Shown: positions 18,104-28,690, numbered from the stretch's first letter. The stretch is DNA of 64,000 nucleotides from CAVTJX01 sp963735175 (GCA_963735175.1 CAVTJX010000001.1:124001-188000); one strand, 5' to 3'. Translations and numbers: made by a program. The notes: generated from the sequence alone by a model not told the origin.

Positions 18104-20038
18104 TCGCGATCCGTTGGTTTCAGGTTCGTGGCGGCACGCCGTTTACGCCGTCGGGCGACGCCGGGAGTACATCCGGGCACCGGCATCCCGAGGATCTCCG
18201 CGATTTCGCGGGCATCCAGCGATTCGTTCTCGATCAGGGCGAGCGCCAGCTTATGCAGGCGCTCCGTTTCCCGGGTGAGGATGTCCTCAGCGATCTTTTC
18301 GGCGCGCTCCACGATCTCGCGCACCGTCTCATCGATGATATTCGCCGTGTGGTCGCTGTAGTCCTGGATGTGCGTGTAATCGCGTCCGAGGAATACTTCC
18401 TCATCTTTGCGGCCATAGGTGATGGGGCCGAGACGCTGCGCCATTCCCCATTGCGTCGCCATCTGCCGGGCGATTTCCGTCGCGCGCCGCAGGTCGTCGG
18501 ACGCGCCGCTGGTCAGTTCACTGAATACCAGCCGCTCGGCGGTGCGCCCACCCATGAGGATCGCCAGCCGCCCTTCGAGATAGGTGCGCGAATAGCTGTG
18601 CTTGTCGTCGAGCGGCACAAAATGCGTGACTCCCAGCGCGCGCCCGCGCGGAATGATCGTCACTTTATGCACCGGATCCTGGCCGGGGACGAACCTCGCG
18701 ACCAGCACGTGCCCGGCCTCGTGAAACGCGGTCGAGCGCTTCTCTTCGACGGAGATCAGCACCGACTTGCGTTCCACACCCATGATCACCTTGTCCTTGG
18801 CGGACTCGATGTCCTGCATTGTAATCTCATCGCCGTCGCGCCGCGCGGCGAGCAGCGCCGCTTCGTTCATCAGGTTTGCCAGTTCGGCGCCCGCCATCCC
18901 CGGCGTGCCTTTCGCGATGATTTCCAGATCCACGTCATCAGCTAAGGCTTTGTTCTTACCGTGGACTTTGAGAATCCCCAGCCGGCCGCGGACGTCGGGC
19001 CGGTCGACAACGATTTGCCGGTCAAAACGGCCGGGCCGCAACAGCGCCGGATCGAGAATGTCGGGACGGTTCGTGGCGGCGATGAGGATCACACCGTCGT
19101 TCTCTTCAAAACCGTCCATTTCTATCAGCAGCTGGTTCAGGGTCTGTTCGCGCTCGTCGTGCCCGCCGCCCAGTCCCGCGCCGCGATGGCGGCCCACGGC
19201 GTCGATTTCGTCGATGAAGATAATACAGGGCGCGTTCTTCTTGCCGTTCTCAAACAAATCCCGCACGCGACTGGCGCCCACACCTACAAACATCTCCACG
19301 AACTCGGCGCCGGAAATTGTGAAGAACGGCACCCCGGCTTCACCCGCGACAGCCTTTGCGAGCAGCGTTTTGCCCGTTCCCGGAGGGCCCAGCAACAGGC
19401 AACCGCGCGGAATCCGGCCTCCGAGGCGCGCGAACTTGCGCGGATTGCGCAGGAACTCGATAATCTCGACGAAGCTCTTCTTTCGCCTCATCCGCGCCGG
19501 CCACGTTGGCAAAGGTGATCTTCGACTTGGTATCGGACTGGAGCTTCGCCTTGCTCTTGCCGAACGAGAACAAACCCTTCGGTCCCATCCCCCCGCCCTG
19601 CATGCGGCGCAGGATGAAGAAGAAAAAGGCGATCATCAGAATCCACGGCAGCAAACCCAGCAGGTACGTGCCAAGATCGGGCCGTTTGATCTTGAATTCG
19701 AGAGCCATCCCACTCTGCCGCCAGCGGTCCACCAGCGTCGCGTCGAGATTGGGCGGGAGTGTGGTGTGGAAGCGGCGGCCATCGCTGTAAATGCCGTGCA
19801 GGCTCTGGCCAATGATCGTACCCGCGCGCACATTACCCGTTTTCACTTCGTCTTCGAAGCGGTTGTAGGGAATATCCGCCTCGGCGGCGCGGTGCTCGAA
19901 GAGTTGCGAGAGCACAATCAAGCCCAGCACGGCCAACAGGAGTATGGGCAGCAGGCCGGTGGCGCGCCGCCATTCAATCTTGTTGTCGGAAGACTTCTTG
20001 CGCTTCCCGTTTGGGTCCTTGTCGGTGTTTTGCTCCAC
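18067..20038 (-). CDS. ftsH: ATP-dependent zinc metalloprotease FtsH (frameshift near 19490)
   Basis: FtsH is the membrane-anchored AAA+ protease that degrades membrane and regulatory proteins. From 20038: membrane helix 1 (LLPILLLAVLGLIVLSQLF), a periplasmic domain with TTLPPNLDATLVDRWRQSG, membrane helix 2 (LLGLLPWILMIAFFFFIL), then VAGADEAKEEL. A break near 19490 interrupts before FLRNPRKFARLGGRIPRG. The AAA core has GPPGTGKTLLAKA, IIFIDEIDAVGRHRGAG and DPALLRPGRFDRQI. The protease has HEAGH and later VTSGASDDLRRATEIA-like sequence. About 657 residues. Confidence 0.97.
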
Positions 20039-20044
20039 GGATCC

Positions 20045-20626
20045 TTAAGGCTCGTTAACTAACACGTAAAGATCGGGCAAATGCCGCCACTGCTGGGCGT
20101 AATCGAGTCCGTACCCGACCACGAATTCATCCGGAATCACCATCCCGACATACTCCGCATCGGACTTGGCGGCTTTCTCGCCGGCCTTAACGAACATCGC
20201 CGCCATCACCAGGCTCGCCGGTTTACGATCCATCAGGTGCTTCCGCAGAAAACCCAGCGAATGGCCCGTGTCCACGATGTCTTCGACGAGAATCACATGG
20301 CGGCCGGCGATATCCACGTCCAGGTCTTTGAGCAGTTCGATGTGACCCGAGGCCATGCTGTCGCGATAGCTCGAAATGCGGATGAAATCCACCTCGCACG
20401 AAATGTTCAGCGCGCGCACGAGGTCGGCCATAAAAATGAAACAGCCGTTCAACACGCCGACCATTACGGGCTGTTTGTCCTGGTAATCCGCGCGCATGCG
20501 CGCGGCGAGCGCGGCAACATGGGCTTGAATGACGTCGCTTTTGATCAGCGGACGAAAGCGAAAGGGAGCGGTTCCAACAATCTCAGAAGGGCATGAAGTG
20601 CGCCATTTGCATCGGGGGCTATCCAA
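20045..20626 (-). CDS. hpt: Hypoxanthine phosphoribosyltransferase
   Basis: Hpt salvages hypoxanthine and guanine to IMP and GMP using PRPP. The frame has VGVLNGCFIFMADLVRAL, VDFIRISSYRDSM, the PRPP loop HVILVEDIVDTGHSLGFL, and VIPDEFVVGYGLDYAQQWRHLP. The longest start at 20626 overlaps tilS by 82 nt and adds about 27 non-family residues; conserved sequence begins near 20545, where a non-ATG start at the tilS stop (CTGA) is conceivable. The tilS-hpt-ftsH order is a classic bacterial arrangement and supports all three calls. Confidence 0.95.
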   Translation of the reverse strand: MDSPRCKWRTSCPSEIVGTAPFRFRPLIKSDVIQAHVAALAARMRADYQDKQPVMVGVLNGCFIFMADLVRALNISCEVDFIRISSYRDSMASGHIELLKDLDVDIAGRHVILVEDIVDTGHSLGFLRKHLMDRKPASLVMAAMFVKAGEKAAKSDAEYVGMVIPDEFVVGYGLDYAQQWRHLPDLYVLVNEP

Positions 20627-22037
20627 TCAATCCGGGTAACTTCAGTTTCATCCGGCGTGGGTAGCGCGCGTTCAGCTACCGCTCCGCCGAAAATCATCAG
20701 GGGTCCCGCCGCATCGGCGAGGACTAACACGTGCGGACGCGCGGCGGGATCCACTCCCTGTTCCGCCAGCAGATCCGCGATTTTTTTTACGGGCCGCCCA
20801 CGCATTCGCAACCGCTCGGCGGGCCGCCAGGGGCGAACCCACAACTCGCGATCGAGGAATCGGCACTTGAGAGCGACACTACCGGCGCGCGCAAAACCGG
20901 GATATTCCCCGCGCGAGATCGTCAGCGTGCCACGGTCTCCGGTCAGTGGCCAACGCCCGGTCCCGACCGGCAATGGAGGAAACGTCTCCGGTTCTTTGTA
21001 GAGCCAGACAGCAGTGCCGGCGCGCAACGCGGAGATGCCATACGGTAACGGTAAGCGGGCCGACGGGGAATGGCCATGCAGGAACGCAGTAACTTGCCGG
21101 CGGTGTGATGAGGCCAGACGGGCAGTGGGAAGTCCGGCCAGATCGGCCCAAACGGCCTCGACGGGGATGAAGTTCAACTTATTAAAATAACGGAAAATCT
21201 CATCAATTGCAAGGCCGATCCTCCGGGGAAATCCCGCAGGAATTACCCACCGCGGAAGGACTTGCGCCAGTCGTCGGAGGTCCCGCAATCCAAGGCGCAA
21301 CTCCTCCCCGGCGCGAGCGGTTTCAGATACGCGCTCCAGTGTCCAGAAGTCCGGGTGAGCCGCTAACTGCGCCCGCAGTCGGTTCCTGACGAATCGTTGA
21401 TCACAGTTGGTTTCGTCCTCCCGGCATGGCACACGGGCAATCCGCACCCATTCTCTTAATTTATTGCGACTTACATTTAAGAGTGGGCGGAGGATCTGTC
21501 CTCGTTCGGGTGGGATACCGGTACATTCGTACCACGGTGCGCCACTGCGAACCCGCATTAACACGGTCTCAGCGGAGTCGTCCACTGTATGCCCGGTCAG
21601 AATCCAGCGACAGCACTCTGACCTCCGCCATCTGGTGTAAAGCCTGATAGCGCAGTCGTCGGGCGGCGGCCTCGAGGGAGAGCCGTTCTACCCTCGCCAG
21701 AGTGCACGCATCCACTGAAGTGGACCGGGCGGAAATGCCCTGCGATGTGGAAAAGTCCTGAACCAGAGCCCAGTCCGCATCCTGTGCTGCGGCTGGCCGC
21801 AGACCATGCCGGATATACCCGGCCACGAGCCGTTCAGGCGACAGTCGCAGCTCCGCCGCCAAGAAGTGCCAGTAGTCCCATTGAGTCGGCGCCTCCCGAA
21901 ACGGCAACGAGCAATCGGTCTTCCGCTTGCGTGGTGCGTTCCAGAAATTCCGCAACTTCCGTTCGTAAGCTCACAGGCAATTCCCGTTGCGCTTCGGGTG
22001 AGGATGGAGAAGCAAAAAGCCCTGCAAAAAAGTGCAA
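20545..22037 (-). CDS. tilS: tRNA(Ile)-lysidine synthase TilS (two frameshifts)
   Basis: TilS changes C34 of the CAU-anticodon tRNA-Ile to lysidine so that it reads AUA. From 22037 the frame gives the ATP-pyrophosphatase P-loop LLVAVSGGADSMGLLALL. It breaks near 21860, resumes with VAGYIRHGLRPAAAQDADW and LEAAARRLRYQAL, breaks near 21610, then gives TVDDSAETVLMRVRSG, RPLLNVSRNKLREW and a C-terminal substrate domain with LWVRPWRPAERLRMRGRPVKKIADLL. About 495 residues. Both breaks lie inside conserved motifs, so they are probably sequence errors. Order tilS-hpt-ftsH is conserved in bacteria. Confidence 0.93.
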
Positions 22038-22085
22038 GGCCGCAGTGCTGAGAAGGGTACGATGGCGAAAACTCGGCTCATTGAC

Positions 22086-22925
22086 TCATTTCGTCGCCTG
22101 AAAAACCAGCGATCCGCTGTACCACAGGGGAAACTCAGCGGCCGGCTGCTTTCCTTTCAGCCGGTATCCGGCTCGCCACAGCGCCATTCCCAACCGGTAT
22201 TTCAAGCGGTTCAGCGGCCGTGTCACAAACCGCACGACCGGGACTTGATTCCAGATCCAGAAGCTGTTGTTCAGTGATTCGATACACGACCATCCCGGCA
22301 GGATGCGGACGGTTTTGAATCCGGCGCGTTGCAGCACTTCCCGTAATCCGAGATGCGACATGTGAAAATACGATTCGGCGTGATACCGCTCCAGAAACGC
22401 GCTCGAGCCGATCAGTGAGCCGCCGGACTTTAAGACACGATAGATTTCGCGGCTGGCCTGAAATGGATCCCGCAAGTGTTCGTAGACGGCCAGCGAGGCG
22501 ATGATCTCAAACTGCGCGTCGGCAAACGGCAGGAAGTGTCCGTCGCAGATGTAATCCGTGAACTCACCGGGGAAAATGTCAAACGTCGTGACGTTGTAAC
22601 CCTGGCTCTCCAACCACTGACGATCATTGCCGGTACCGCTGCCAAAGACCATCATGTCCCGTCCGTGACAGGATCGGAGGAGATCCGCAATCGGTCCGGT
22701 TTCCCAGTGCATCTGTGCGGCTTCACAGTCGTGCTCCGGAGCCGTTTCCGGTTTCATTGCAAGGATCGCGGCCGTATCGAGCGTCGACTCATGCCCAATG
22801 AGGACAGGAATGGAACGGAATGGATGCCGCGGAAAGCGCGCCCCACACGTCGAGCAAACGAGGGATTCACCCGCGGACGTCGATAGCCCAACGCTTTTGC
22901 ATTCCACGCACTGCAATGTTACCAA
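22086..22925 (-). CDS. Class I SAM methyltransferase with N-terminal zinc ribbon
   Basis: I chose the TTG at 22925, preceded by AAAGGAG at 7 nt; a GTG at 22973 lacks a ribosome site. The N-terminus is a Trm112-like ribbon with CVEC and CSTC pairs. The methyltransferase core has MMVFGSGTGNDRQWLESQG (motif I), VTTFDIFPGEF, ICDGHFLPFADAQFEII, SLAVYEHLRDPFQASREIYR and LKSGGSLIGSSAFLERYH, as in methyltransferase type 11 proteins. Such enzymes near sugar epimerases often act in surface glycan or lipid synthesis, but the substrate is not shown. Confidence 0.8.
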   Translation of the reverse strand: MVTLQCVECKSVGLSTSAGESLVCSTCGARFPRHPFRSIPVLIGHESTLDTAAILAMKPETAPEHDCEAAQMHWETGPIADLLRSCHGRDMMVFGSGTGNDRQWLESQGYNVTTFDIFPGEFTDYICDGHFLPFADAQFEIIASLAVYEHLRDPFQASREIYRVLKSGGSLIGSSAFLERYHAESYFHMSHLGLREVLQRAGFKTVRILPGWSCIESLNNSFWIWNQVPVVRFVTRPLNRLKYRLGMALWRAGYRLKGKQPAAEFPLWYSGSLVFQATK

Positions 22926-23054
22926 CAGACCACTCCTTTGGCGGGATGGATGATTCCGCCCATGTTTTGGCACTCGAGGTTGACAGCCTGACCACCGCTG
23001 CCCAGTGCGAAAAGAGGCCGCGCGAACTGCTTCGCCAGCCTCTAACGTTCATCG

Positions 23055-23128
23055 TAGCGGGGGAGGGACTTGAACCCCCGACACCAGGATTATGATTCCC
23101 GTGCTCTAACCAACTGAGCTACCCCGCC
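23055..23128 (-). tRNA. tRNA-Met (CAU)
   Basis: A full cloverleaf reads from 23128: acceptor GGCGGGG/CCCCGCT (first pair G-U), D arm GCTC..GAGC, anticodon stem CGGGA/TCCTG with loop ATCATAA (anticodon CAT), T arm GGGGG-TTCAAGT-CCCTC, discriminator A. CCA is not encoded. An elongator Met is most likely; a CAU tRNA-Ile (TilS substrate) cannot be excluded without a model. Confidence 0.93.
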
Positions 23129-23172
23129 AGACCGTCCCTGCCGGGCACGAAACCATGCCCAACAGGAACTTG

Positions 23173-23202
23173 AATATACGAAATAATCCCGACTTTTGTC
23201 AA
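23173..23202 (-). promoter_or_regulatory. Promoter for tRNA-Met
   Basis: On the minus strand, -35 TTGACA (23202-23197) and -10 TATATT (23178-23173) are 18 bp apart, about 45 bp before the tRNA. A GGGCA/TGCCC hairpin lies in the leader. Confidence 0.7.
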
Positions 23203-23371
23203 GCGTACCGAGATCACGATTTCACGGCCCGGCGCGAAAAAAGCACACCGTCCATCCTCTCGCTCCGCTTTCGCACTTGCTTCTCGCGCCCATTGGCACT
23301 ACATTGGCAGCGACTTCTACAGGAATTGCCTCGTTGGCGACAGTTGCAATGCCTCTTCTTTGCATATTTTT

Positions 23372-24355
23372 ATGAATTACAACAATTTACGAGTTCTGGT
23401 GACGGGTGGGGCCGGCTTCATCGGATCCCACCTCAGTGAAGCGCTGCTGAATCTGGGCGCACATGTCACCGTATTGGACAATTTCGACCCCTTCTATTCC
23501 CGGAATCTGAAGGCAGCCAACCTCCAGGCGGCACTGGGCCACCCACATTTCGCCCTGCTGGAGGGTGACATTCGCGATGCGGCTTTTGTGCGGCAGGCTC
23601 TGACCGAATCGAAGCCGGGGGTGGTGGTTCATCTGGCCGCCAAGGCCGGAGTGCGGCCTTCGCTGGAGGACCCCGCTCTCTATGCCGACGTGAACGTGCA
23701 TGGCACGGCTGTAATGCTGGAAGCGGCCCGGCAGGCGGGCGTAAAAAATTTTGTGTTCGCCTCGTCCTCATCTGTGTATGGCAACCGGACGGAAGCGCCG
23801 TTTCGTGAAGATGCCTGCACCGACTTTCCGGTTTCGCCTTATGGCGCGACGAAGAAGGCCGGCGAGGCGCTGTGCTACGCGCATCATCAAGTGTACGGGA
23901 TGAGCATCTCGTGCCTGCGCTTCTTTACCGTGTATGGTCCACGGCAGCGGCCCGATCTCGCGATCCGCAAGTTCGTGCGCCTCGCGCTGACCGACGCGGA
24001 GATTCCGCTCTTTGGCGACGGTTCCACGCGCCGCGATTACACTCACGTACGCGACATTTTAACCGGCATTCTGGGCGCGATAGTTTGGGGCTTCAGCGAC
24101 ACACCCCGCTATGGGATTTTCAACCTCGGCTCATCGAATCCGATTCTGTTGCGCGAACTGGTGGCGCTGATCGAAGCGGAAGTCGGGCATCCGCTGCGGC
24201 GCAAGGCGCTGCCGTTTCAAGCGGGCGACGTAGTCCAGACGTATGCGGATACGACGAAGGCCGAGCGCGAGTTGGGCTTTCGCCACGACGTGCCGTTCCG
24301 CGACGGGCTGCGGGAGTTTATCGCCTGGATGCGCGAGCACGACCGGGCGGAATGA
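23372..24355 (+). CDS. NAD-dependent epimerase/dehydratase (UDP-sugar 4-epimerase type)
   Basis: An extended short-chain dehydrogenase acting on nucleotide sugars, probably a UDP-glucuronate or UDP-glucose 4-epimerase for envelope polysaccharide. The start at 23372 gives LRVLVTGGAGFIGSHLSEAL (NAD-binding GxxGxxG), DNFDPFYSRNLK, LAAKAGVRPSLEDP, SSSSVYG, and the catalytic YGATKKAGE (YxxxK). Also RFFTVYGPRQRPDLAI, typical of UDP-glucuronate epimerases (GAE/LpsL type), and FGDGSTRRDYTHVRDI. No Shine-Dalgarno is visible. It stands alone on this strand and is followed by a terminator. Confidence 0.9.
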   Translation: MNYNNLRVLVTGGAGFIGSHLSEALLNLGAHVTVLDNFDPFYSRNLKAANLQAALGHPHFALLEGDIRDAAFVRQALTESKPGVVVHLAAKAGVRPSLEDPALYADVNVHGTAVMLEAARQAGVKNFVFASSSSVYGNRTEAPFREDACTDFPVSPYGATKKAGEALCYAHHQVYGMSISCLRFFTVYGPRQRPDLAIRKFVRLALTDAEIPLFGDGSTRRDYTHVRDILTGILGAIVWGFSDTPRYGIFNLGSSNPILLRELVALIEAEVGHPLRRKALPFQAGDVVQTYADTTKAERELGFRHDVPFRDGLREFIAWMREHDRAE

Positions 24356-24380
24356 CCTACGCGCCTGTCGAATAATGGAA

Positions 24381-24409
24381 AAGGGACGCAGCAAACGGGT
24401 CCCTTTTTT
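24381..24409 (+). terminator. Rho-independent terminator
   Basis: A 7-bp stem AAGGGAC/GTCCCTT is followed by a T run, 26 nt past the epimerase stop. Confidence 0.85.
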
Positions 24410-24474
24410 GTTGAGTTGCGGTCTTTCGGTCCGATGTCGTTCGGCGAATCGTAAGGCGGACTGCGTGCGCCCGC

Positions 24475-24497
24475 GGGCCGATGCAATCGGCCCCTAC
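24475..24497 (-). repeat. REP-like palindrome with GTAGGG head
   Basis: GGGCCGAT-GCA-ATCGGCCC is a perfect 8-bp palindrome preceded on the minus strand by GTAGGG. The amidohydrolase stop TAG lies in the head. A second palindrome with the same head occurs at 62068, so these look like a dispersed repeat class. Confidence 0.55.
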
Positions 24498-26072
24498 GAA
24501 GATGTGTTCCTGGCATCGAAGACAATCTCACCACCGATAATCGTCATCACGCTTTCGCGTCTTTGATCTCACACGGTTCACACTCAAAGACGTTTTGCGA
24601 GAGAGCACCGTAAAATCGGCCAGCATGCCCTCGGCAATCCTTCCCATGCGGTCATCCCAGAAGGCGGCATAGGCCGCGCCGTACGTGTAGGCGCGCAAGG
24701 CTTCGGTGACGGAGAGGCATTCCTGCGCCTGCCAGCCGCCGACCGGTTCGTCGTGCGCGTTTTGGCGTGTGACCGCCGCATGCAAACCCGCGATGGGCGA
24801 AAGACTCATCCACCGGCCAATCGCTGCCGAAGGCAAGCGTCGCGCCATGATTCAGCAGGCTGCGCCACGCATAGGCCTGTTTGGCCCGCTCCGGTCCCAG
24901 ACGCGGTTCGACGAAATGCATGTCCGAGGTGCAGTGAATCGGCTGCATCGAGGCGATGACACCGAGTTCGGCGAAGCGGGGAAAGTCCCGCTCGCGCAGA
25001 TGCTGCGCGTGCTCGATGCGCGGACGGAATTCGGGACCGCGTCCGGCATAACCCGCCATTTCGAGGGCGTCGAGACAGATGCTGTTGGCGCGGTCGCCGA
25101 TGGCATGCAGCGCAAGCTGGTAGCCTTCCTGCTGCGCGCCCCGCGCCCAGCGCGCCAGCGGCCCTTCGCGCACTACGGGCGTGCCCGCGCTGTTCGCTGT
25201 CTGCGTAGGGCTGCCAGAAGGCGCCGGTGCGCGAACCCAGCGCGCCGTCGGTAAAGCCCTTGAGTGTGGCGAGGCGAAAGCCGGAACCGAGCTTGCGCTC
25301 GAACAGATCCTCGGAAAGCTCGAAGCGCTCGCTCACGCGCCAGACATTCAGGCGGAGCTTGCGGTCGCCGCTCTGCGCAAAATCCAGGTAATGTTGGATA
25401 TTCTCCGCCCGGACGCTGCTGGTGACGGCGGTGATGCCCAGGGAAAGCGCGTAGTCTTGTGCGCGACGGATAGCCGCCCGGGATTCGGCCGCCGTGGGCT
25501 GCGGAATCACGCACTCGAGGTTCCCGGCGGCCCGTTCACGCAACACGCCCGTCAGGCGCCCGCTTGCATCGCGTTCATAGACGCCGTCGTCCAGATTTTT
25601 CACGGCGTTATCGAGTGCGCAATTGCGCCAGGCCCTGAGTGTTCACGAATGCCGAATGCAGGTCGTGGCTCCAAATAAAAACCGGACGGTCCGCAACCAC
25701 CCGGTCAAGCTCGCGCCGCGTAATCGGCACGCGCGCCTCATCCACTCCGAGGCCCTGAACCCAAGTCCCCGGCTCCGGCTCGTGCGTGCGCACAAAGGCT
25801 TCCAACACAGACTGGAATTCGTCGACCGACCGGATGCCCGTGAAGTTACACGCGCTGAGCTTCAGCCCGCCGAACAAAAAATGCAGATGCGCGTCGTGCA
25901 ATCCCGGCACCAATAGCGCGGTCGGCGGGAGCGCCAGCGCATCCGCTCCGAGCGGTTTCGCATTTTCGGGAACTACGGCGGCAATGCGGTCGCCGTTTAT
26001 TTCCAGAATGCGTCGCTCGGGCCGGCCCTCGCCGGTCCAGACCAGACCATAAATCTGTCGCACGGTTTTCAC
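24494..26072 (-). CDS. Amidohydrolase, YtcJ-like (four frameshifts)
   Basis: A metal-dependent hydrolase of the Amidohydro_3 group. The GTG start at 26072 overlaps the ymdB stop as GTGA. Order of recognised pieces: GLVWTGEGRPERRILEING, LLVPGLHDAHLHF (HxH metal ligands), then after a break near 25610 GVYERDASGRLTGVLRE and TLKGFTDGALGSRTG, after 25195 LALHAIGDRANSICLDAL, RPRIEHAQHL and LAFGSDWPV (Asp ligand), after 24795 and 24585 ADFTVLS and MTIIGGEIVFDARN. Total about 525 residues, usual for YtcJ. Substrate unknown; imidazolonepropionase- or formamide-type activity is only family-level inference. Confidence 0.87.
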
Positions 26073-26902
26073 TCGGGAACCTGCACATGAACGCGCTGTA
26101 TCAGCAACGCGCGGCCCGATTCCGCGTCGGCGTCCACCGCCACTCCCAAAAGCCGCACGTCGCCTTCGGCGGGTGAGGACTTCATCGCGCTCATGGGGTA
26201 AAGAAAGCGGTGCAGCGCGTGCTCGGTTTTCATGCCGATCACGCCGGCGTAAGAGCCGGTCATCCCGGCATCCGTAATATAAGCGGTGCCGCCTTCAAGA
26301 ATCCGCTCATCGGCGGTCTGTACGTGCGTGTGCGTGCCGATCACGGCGGTGACGAGGCCGTCGATGTAGCGTGCAAAGGAGAGCTTCTCCGCGGTGGCTT
26401 CCGCGTGGAAATCGACGATGACCACCGGCGTGTCCTCGCGCAATTGCTCAATCCGCGCGCGACCGAGGCGGAATGGATCGTCACTGGGGGGCAGGTAAGC
26501 GCGGCCATGCAGATTAATCACGGCGATCCGCTTGCCGCCCGTGGCGTCGAATACCGCCGCTCCGTGCCCCGGCGTGCCCTCTGGAAGATTGAACGGCCGC
26601 AGCAAGCGCGGCTCCGCTTCATGGATCTCGTGCGAACGGTCGCGGTAAAGACTGTGATTGCCTCCGGTAATCACGTCCGCGCCCGCGTCCAGGAGCTCGC
26701 GCACATGCACAGGCAGGATGCCTTTGCCCTGTTCGGCGTTTTCGCCGTTAATAATGCAGAAATCCACCTGTTCGGAACGCAAGAGCCCGGGCAGGAGCTG
26801 CTTGACCGCTCCTACTCCGGGCTTGCCGAAGACATCGCCGATGAAGAGCACGCGCAGCGCGCCCCGCAACTTATTTTGCAACACCGGTCGCTCGGAATTC
26901 AC
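26069..26902 (-). CDS. ymdB: YmdB-family metallophosphoesterase
   Basis: YmdB-type enzymes hydrolyse 2',3'-cyclic nucleotides and affect development in Bacillus. The 277-residue frame has the binuclear-metal motifs LFIGDVFGKPG, INGENAEQGKG, TGGNHSLYRD, VVIVDFHAEATAEKLSFARY and GTHTHVQTADERIL, then YITDAGMTGSYAGVIGM. It follows rny directly, the same rny-ymdB order known in Firmicutes, which supports both assignments and suggests shared RNA-turnover control. The start at 26902 overlaps the rny 3' end by 32 nt. Confidence 0.94.
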   Translation of the reverse strand: MNSERPVLQNKLRGALRVLFIGDVFGKPGVGAVKQLLPGLLRSEQVDFCIINGENAEQGKGILPVHVRELLDAGADVITGGNHSLYRDRSHEIHEAEPRLLRPFNLPEGTPGHGAAVFDATGGKRIAVINLHGRAYLPPSDDPFRLGRARIEQLREDTPVVIVDFHAEATAEKLSFARYIDGLVTAVIGTHTHVQTADERILEGGTAYITDAGMTGSYAGVIGMKTEHALHRFLYPMSAMKSSPAEGDVRLLGVAVDADAESGRALLIQRVHVQVPE

Positions 26903-28444
26903 GCAGGACCGTGACTTTAATTTGGCCGGGGTATTCCAGCTCCGCTTCGATTTTCTTGGCGATCTCCATGGCCATCATTTCGGCCATGGCATCGGTGATC
27001 TTTTCGGGTTCGACCAGCACGCGGACCTCGCGTCCGGCCTGAATCGCGAAGGAGCGCTGCACGCCGCGGAAGCCGCTGGTGATTTCCTTCGAGCTTGTGC
27101 AGGCGCTGGATGTAAATTTCCAGCGTCTCGCGCCGCGCGCCGGGACGAGCGCCGGAGATGGCGTCCGCCGCCTGCGCCAGCACCGCGATGGGCGAGGTGA
27201 AATCTTCGTCACCGTGATGCGCGGCGATGGCATTGATGACCGCCTTGGGCTCGCGGTACTTCTTGGCCAGCTCCACGCCGATCTGCACGTGCGTGCCTTC
27301 GGTGAAGCGGTCGATGGACTTGCCGAGATCGTGCAGGAGTCCCGCGCGGCGGCCGAGTTTCGCGTCCAGCCCGCACTGCGCGCACATGAGGCCTGTCAGA
27401 TGGGCGACCTCAATCGAGTGCTGGAGAATGTTCTGACCATAACTTGTGCGGTATTTGAGGCGGCCGAGGAGCTTGATGATTTCGGCGTGCAGGCCGCTGA
27501 CGCCGGCCTCGTGGCAGGCGGCTTCGCCGATCTGCACGAGCTGCTCCTGCATTTCCTTTTCGCACTTCTTGACCAGTTCCTCGATGCGGCCGGGATGAAT
27601 GCGGCCGTCGGCCATCGAGCCGTTCGAGGGCCATGCGGGCGATCTCGCGCCGCAGCGGGTCGAAGGCGGAAATAATCACGGCTTCGGGGGTATCGTCGAC
27701 AATAATGTCGACGCCCGTGGCCTGTTCGAAGGCGCGGATGTTGCGGCCCTCGCGGCCGATGATCCGCCCCTTGATTTCGTCGTTGGGAATCGGCACCACA
27801 CTGACCGTGCTTTCGACGGCATGGTCGGCGGCGCTGCGCTGGATCGCGGAAATGACGACTTCCTTGGCTTCCTTGTTCGCCGTCAGGCGGGCACGGTCGC
27901 GCATTTCCTTGATCATCTCGGCCACGCCCTCACGGGCGCGGTCGAGCAGCGATTCTTTCAGTTCCTCGAGGGCCTGTTCCTTGGTCAGGCCGGCGACGCG
28001 TTCGAGCGCGGCCTGGCCTTCCGCCTCAAGGCTATCGATGCGGGTTTGCTTCTGGAGAAGGGTCTTTTCGCGCTGGGTATTGGACTGAACGAGGCGGTCG
28101 GCTTCTTTGATTTTCTTATCGAGGTCCTCGGCGCGCACCTTGGCGTGCTGTTCGCGGTCCTTCAGCGACCGCTCCATGCGGGCGACGTCATCCTGTTTCT
28201 GCCGGATCTCGGCTTCCAGACTGCCGCGAAGCTGAAGCTGCTCATCCTTCAGCTCCAGCATTTTCTCCCGATGAATGGACTCGGCTTCCTTCCGGGCGTC
28301 GGCGATGACCCGTTCCGCTTCCTGGTGCGAAGCGGCCAGCTTCGCGCGGATAAAGCGGCGGCCAATCGACCAGCCCAGATAGAAGAACACGAGTCCGGCC
28401 ACCAGCACGATCGCCACCAGAAGGACGATCTGGATAGTTGTCAT
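26871..28444 (-). CDS. rny: Ribonuclease Y (two frameshifts)
   Basis: RNase Y is a membrane-anchored endonuclease that starts mRNA decay. From 28444: a membrane helix (VLLVAIVLVAGLVFFYLGW), about 160 residues of coiled coil rich in Glu and Lys, a KH domain (PNDEIKGRIIGREGRNIRAF), then after a break near 27620 the HD domain (QNILQHSIEVAHLTGLM, AGLLHDLGK, AHHGDEDF), and after 27090 the C-terminus (VLVEPEKITDAMAEMMAMEIA). Total about 522 residues, standard. The transcript upstream contains zapA and the 6S-like RNA. Confidence 0.95.
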
Positions 28445-28465
28445 TTACGGTTCCTTCTGCTCACA

Positions 28466-28690
28466 CAAAAAAACAATCCCTGCAAGGCGCGGCGATGTAC
28501 CAAGAACCTGGTACATACACAGTGGGAATCCTCCTGGAACGGTTCTCGCTTCCACTATCCGGAACTCGATCACCCGCAGGTGACCGCGGAATCCGCCGAA
28601 GCGGACTTAGGCTTGCGATAGACGCCAGAGACGAACTCCCTTAGCTTTTTCCTGTTGGTTCTTGAAAAAGCCTGGCTCAAGCAGGGACGG
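28466..28690 (-). ncRNA. ssrS: Candidate 6S RNA (SsrS-like)
   Basis: About 220 nt between zapA and rny folds as a long rod. GUCCCUGC (28688-28681) pairs with GCAGGGAU (28483-28476), and CAAGAACC (28664-28657) pairs with GGUUCUUG (28508-28501). The apex has a UUCG-capped hairpin (UCCGC-UUCG-GCGGA) and a second UCACC/GGUGA hairpin. The 3' end runs into seven U (28473-28467), a terminator. Size, closing stem, central unpaired region and position next to zapA match 6S RNA, which sequesters sigma-70 polymerase. A competing hairpin UGUACCA/UGGUACA (28515-28496) uses part of the 3' strand. No covariance search was possible. Confidence 0.65.
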
